Shown: in pieces, positions 4,792-7,415 of the stretch
Layout: every line of letters begins with the position of its first letter
Position numbering within the stretch: position 1 is the first letter of the stretch
Assembly: GCA_027021185.1 (NCBI GenBank)
Contig: JALUUU010000201.1
Span: 1 to 7,415, forward strand
Reading direction: 5' to 3'
Origin: an archaeon
Lineage (GTDB): Archaea > Hydrothermarchaeota > Hydrothermarchaeia > Hydrothermarchaeales > JALUUU01
Length of the DNA stretch: 7,415 nucleotides
Position numbers and translations under genes: made by a program
Notes under the pieces: generated by a model
What the model saw: only the letters and a program-made list of their open reading frames with translations
Told to the model about the DNA's origin: nothing
Database searches by the model: none

Positions 4792-6018
4792 CTACAGGTA
4801 TTTCCGCAACAATAAAGTGGAGGAGACCCCTGCCAGGGCGAAGCTCAGGGAGGTGGCGTAGGCTGCACCCATTATCCCCATGGCCGGAATCAGGATGACG
4901 TTCAGGATCACATCTGCCACGGCTGCGGCGGCCATGATTTTCATTGGGGTGCCCGGATGTCCGACGCCCTGGAAGACCGCGGAGTTGATGGTGAAAATTC
5001 CAAGGAACGTCGAGCCCACTAGGAGGACCTTGAAGGGCTCCACCGCTCCGGCGTAGCCCTCCCCTGGGAATAGGAGGGAGATTATGTCCTCTGCGAATAG
5101 GATGCTTAGGAGCACCACCGGTATGAGGCCGCCGGCTGAGAGCAGGTAGGTCCTCTGAAGATGGGCCCTTACCTCGGGGACGCTGCGCTCTGCCTTGAGC
5201 TCTGAAATCGAGGGGAGGAGGACGGCGTATAGGGCGGAGGTGAAGGCGAGGATGAGCCTTGATGTTGGGGATGCCGCCGAATACACCCCCACATCGAAGG
5301 GGGAGAGATAGTAGCCTATGAGGAGGATGTCGGCATACGCCAGGGCAAAGGTGGCCATGGAGGTGGTGGATATGGGCAGGGAAAAGAGGAAGACTTTTTT
5401 GAATTCCCGAAACTTGACCGAGTACTTGCCTACGGAGAGCCGCTTCAGAAAAACGAGGGCCAATGGGATGGCGGCCAGGAAGCCCAGGGTGGAGCCCATG
5501 ATGGCGCCTACGGCTCCCATGCCCATAAACACCAGGGCTAGGGCGAATAGTATCCTCATGGCCTGCTGGACGAGAAGGGTCCATGCCATGAATCCGAACA
5601 TTTTGTATCCCTGAAAAGCCCCTGTCAGGGACGCGGTCACGGCTCCCAGGGGGAAGGCCAGGGAGGATATTTTAATGAGTTCCGTTAGATCCGGGTTGCC
5701 GTAGACCTTTGTTGCCACGGCTTCCGCGGCGAGGTAGAAAACAGCCCCCATGGCTGCGCCGGCTAAGCCGTAGTACACGAGGCACGAGGAAACGAGGCCT
5801 TTCCTGCGCTCTTTGGCGACGAACCTGGCGACGCTGGGTGCTATCCCCGTGGACGCCAAGAGGACGATGAGGTACTGCAGGGGCAGGGCCAGGTTGAGGA
5901 GGCCGAACTCCGAGGGTGCCAAGAATCTTCCCATGAGGATCCTGTAAAAGTATCCCAGGAACCTTATCCCCATGTTGCTCATGGTCAGTAATAAGCCCCC
6001 CCTCAGAATCTTGTCCAT
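4792..6018 (-). CDS. polysaccharide/lipid-linked oligosaccharide flippase (RfbX/Wzx family, MOP superfamily)
   Basis: A 408-residue membrane protein with about 12 hydrophobic segments, the normal size for Wzx-type members of the multidrug/oligosaccharidyl-lipid/polysaccharide (MOP) flippase superfamily. Typical family patterns are GRFLAPSEFGLLNLALPL (30-47), TGAFQGYKMF (132-141), the charged D230 in YADILLIGYYLSP with VGVYSAA after it, and near the C terminus GHPGTPMK followed by ADVILNVILIPAMGIMGAA. Such proteins turn lipid-linked glycans from the inner to the outer face of the membrane. The divergent neighbour is AglB, which uses exactly such lipid-linked oligosaccharides, so a role in N-glycosylation is a reasonable inference. 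ATG 6018 lies at the expected transcription start of the upstream TATA box and no SD is present, so translation is probably leaderless. The substrate is unknown. Confidence 0.88.
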   Translation of the reverse strand: MDKILRGGLLLTMSNMGIRFLGYFYRILMGRFLAPSEFGLLNLALPLQYLIVLLASTGIAPSVARFVAKERRKGLVSSCLVYYGLAGAAMGAVFYLAAEAVATKVYGNPDLTELIKISSLAFPLGAVTASLTGAFQGYKMFGFMAWTLLVQQAMRILFALALVFMGMGAVGAIMGSTLGFLAAIPLALVFLKRLSVGKYSVKFREFKKVFLFSLPISTTSMATFALAYADILLIGYYLSPFDVGVYSAASPTSRLILAFTSALYAVLLPSISELKAERSVPEVRAHLQRTYLLSAGGLIPVVLLSILFAEDIISLLFPGEGYAGAVEPFKVLLVGSTFLGIFTINSAVFQGVGHPGTPMKIMAAAAVADVILNVILIPAMGIMGAAYATSLSFALAGVSSTLLLRKYL

Positions 6019-6040
6019 AGGCGATAGGAGGCTGGGGCAG

Positions 6041-6055
6041 GATAAAAACTTTTTC
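6041..6055 (-). promoter_or_regulatory. promoter (BRE and TATA) of the flippase gene
   Basis: The minus strand reads GGAAAAAGTTTTTATC, an A-rich BRE-like part and a TATA-like GTTTTTATC centred near 6045. Counting 26 bases puts initiation at 6018-6020, on or next to the ATG, which explains the missing ribosome site. Confidence 0.55.
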
Positions 6056-6068
6056 CGGCGAAAAGTTT
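6046..6068. repeat. inverted repeat formed by mirrored divergent promoters
   Basis: AAACTTTT (6046-6053) and AAAAGTTT (6061-6068) are perfect eight-base inverted copies around TCCGGCG. They comprise the BRE/TATA cores of the two divergent genes, so the symmetry mainly reflects two back-to-back promoters of similar sequence. Confidence 0.6.
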
Positions 6069-6073
6069 AAGTT
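6060..6073 (+). promoter_or_regulatory. promoter (BRE and TATA) of aglB
   Basis: GAAAAGTTTAAGTT on the plus strand, an A-rich BRE followed by a TATA-like GTTTAAGTT centred near 6069. Initiation is expected near 6095, leaving about ten bases of leader with an AAGGGA that could act as a weak ribosome site for GTG 6105. Confidence 0.5.
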
Positions 6074-6104
6074 AGAACCGTGTAGGTGTACATAAGGGAT
6101 TTTC

Positions 6105-7415
6105 GTGCCTAGAGAAGACATTTACAGAAGAGCAGAGCGGCTGAAGACCGTGCCCCTGCTGGTGGGGATATTTCTCATAGGCTTCGGGGTGGTTTATATA
6201 TCCCACGGCCCGAGGCTCAGCGACCCCGACGCGTGGTTCCAGTACAGGATGGCCCTCTACGTCATCGAGGATGGGGGTATACCAGATGTCTACCCCTTGG
6301 CTTACTACCCTGAGGGCAGAAAACCATGGGTCCAGGATACCCTCGTCCTTCCCTACTTCTTTGCCTACACGTATAAGCTTGTAGCGCCCTTAGGGGTCTC
6401 CACCATGGGATGGGCCATGATGTTTCCAGGGATCTTCGGGGGAGGCTTTGCGGCGGTGTTTCTGTACTTCGCCGTGAAGGAGCTCTTCGGGGCCAGGGTT
6501 GGTTTGCTGTCGGCTGTGATTTATGCCTTCATTCCCCTCAACCTGACGAGGGTATACGCCGGCACCATTGACAAGGAAGTCCTTTACGGGTTTTTCGTGT
6601 TCCCCTCCCTCTACTTTTTCCTCAGAGCCTGGAAAAATGGGATCTCCTTTCAGAACCCGAGGTCCCTTGCCTTTCCTGTCTTGAGCGGAGTCTTCTACGG
6701 CCTCGCCTACGCCAACTGGACGGGGGGGTCGTACATAGCGCTTGTCCTCGCTCTGGCCGTAGTCGTTTATTCATTTTTCAAGGTAGACAAAGAGCTTTTT
6801 AAGGCACTCCTCATAGTGGGCCTAACGGGGCCCCTGGTGATGGAGCTGCTACAACCCCCTAAGTACTCCCTCACGTACTTCACCCACAGCCTGCCAGTTA
6901 TTGCCCCTATAGCAGTGTCTTTTCTCCCGCTCTTCTCCATTCAGGTCACAGACCTCGTTAGGAAAAAACACAAGCGGGATGTCCACTTCCTAGGGGTGAT
7001 GGGGGCCACCGTCGGCGGGTTTGCAGGGTTAATGTTCCTGATAGGCAAGGGCAAACTCGTCCTCCATTATGTAAACGCCGTGAAAGAGCTTATCACCCTC
7101 GGCAGGGGGGTTCAGCAGGCCTTCTATATGTCCACCGTGTCAGAGTCTCAGCCCTCCACCTTATTCGGACCCGGTAAGACGGTGGCTGAGAAAATCTCCC
7201 ACGGCGACTTTTACTTCAACCTCCACCTCATCCTCCTCATCCTTCCTATAAGCCTAGTCGTCCTCATAGTCCTGTTCAGGAAGGGCAGGGAGTTCCCCCA
7301 CCTCTTCACCCTGGCCTGGGTCATAAGTGGGTTTATAGCTGCCCTCCAGGGGAAGCGCCTCATGTTTTTCCTGGCGCCGTCCGCCGCCGTGGCCACGGGT
7401 GTCTTGTTCGTCTAT
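6105..7415 (+). CDS. aglB: oligosaccharyltransferase STT3/AglB, N-terminal part (cut by window edge)
   Basis: The catalytic enzyme of archaeal protein N-glycosylation, moving a glycan from a dolichyl phosphate carrier to Asn in secreted proteins. The frame is open for 437 codons from GTG 6105 to the edge. A TAA at 6093-6095 in frame and no other start fix the GTG. After a short cytoplasmic basic stretch and the first membrane helix (about 16-34) comes the first acidic motif SDPDAWFQYR (D40, D42) of external loop 1. The second acidic motif AGTIDKEV gives D156 and E158. The STVSESQP stretch (343-350) matches the SVSE motif of external loop 5, which contacts the acceptor. Many hydrophobic segments lie between these, as in STT3. 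The C-terminal globular domain with WWDYG lies beyond the window. It is transcribed divergently from a flippase that may supply its lipid-linked substrate. The family is certain; the acceptor and the glycan are unknown. Confidence 0.93.
   Translation, partial: MPREDIYRRAERLKTVPLLVGIFLIGFGVVYISHGPRLSDPDAWFQYRMALYVIEDGGIPDVYPLAYYPEGRKPWVQDTLVLPYFFAYTYKLVAPLGVSTMGWAMMFPGIFGGGFAAVFLYFAVKELFGARVGLLSAVIYAFIPLNLTRVYAGTIDKEVLYGFFVFPSLYFFLRAWKNGISFQNPRSLAFPVLSGVFYGLAYANWTGGSYIALVLALAVVVYSFFKVDKELFKALLIVGLTGPLVMELLQPPKYSLTYFTHSLPVIAPIAVSFLPLFSIQVTDLVRKKHKRDVHFLGVMGATVGGFAGLMFLIGKGKLVLHYVNAVKELITLGRGVQQAFYMSTVSESQPSTLFGPGKTVAEKISHGDFYFNLHLILLILPISLVVLIVLFRKGREFPHLFTLAWVISGFIAALQGKRLMFFLAPSAAVATGVLFVY

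Noticed and set aside
4754..5584. 276-codon minus-strand frame inside the flippase
   Set aside because: Pro/Arg/His-rich shadow of a membrane protein gene in an alternative frame, with no promoter or SD.
7211..7396. 61-codon minus-strand frame near the right edge
   Set aside because: Shadow within the continuous aglB coding sequence on the plus strand.
1..7415. CRISPR array, insertion sequence ends, rRNA or riboswitch
   Set aside because: No regularly spaced repeats, terminal inverted repeats with a transposase, or recognisable structured leader were seen.

Overview
The window looks like archaeal chromosome, most likely from a euryarchaeal (sensu lato) lineage. Archaeal TATA boxes precede the transcription units. 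NikR is of the archaeal type, and an Era-like GTPase, DUF2073 and zinc-ribbon trio is present. One gene encodes an AglB-type oligosaccharyltransferase, the tRNA-Cys has no encoded CCA, and the flippase mRNA appears leaderless. Frequent AGG and ATA codons would suit a thermophile, but that is only inference. I cannot name the genus.

Left part (1-1145), minus strand: a tyrosine recombinase gene lies just downstream of the 3' end of tRNA-Cys(GCA). It is broken by an apparent one-base frameshift in a four-G run, and its N-terminal half lies in another frame with no usable start. This looks like a decayed integrase remnant at a tRNA gene, or an assembly error in a live xer/int gene.

Nickel block (1152-2372), minus strand: a NicO/UreH-type nickel or cobalt permease begins with TTG behind a strong Shine-Dalgarno (SD) sequence. 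A dyad resembling a NikR operator sits between its TATA box and its ribosome site. Directly upstream is NikR with all four high-affinity nickel ligands. Regulator and target fit a simple feedback loop in which nickel-loaded NikR shuts off the permease.

Central operon (2372-4745), minus strand: in transcription order it holds an Era-like GTPase, DUF2073 protein, zinc-ribbon protein, nucleotidyltransferase-cupin fusion and NikR. Three of the four junctions have gaps of 10-12 bases with SD motifs on or next to the upstream stop codon. The exception is the DUF2073/zinc-ribbon junction. There the genes overlap by 61 bases, the zinc ribbon has no ATG, GTG or TTG start, and a perfectly placed SD precedes an ACG codon at an A7 run. 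This is the most intriguing point of the window.

Right part (4792-7415): a 12-segment polysaccharide flippase (minus) and the N-terminal 437 residues of an AglB/STT3 oligosaccharyltransferase (plus, running off the edge) diverge from an 86-base region with back-to-back promoters. With the sugar nucleotidyltransferase they suggest a protein N-glycosylation or cell-surface glycan locus.
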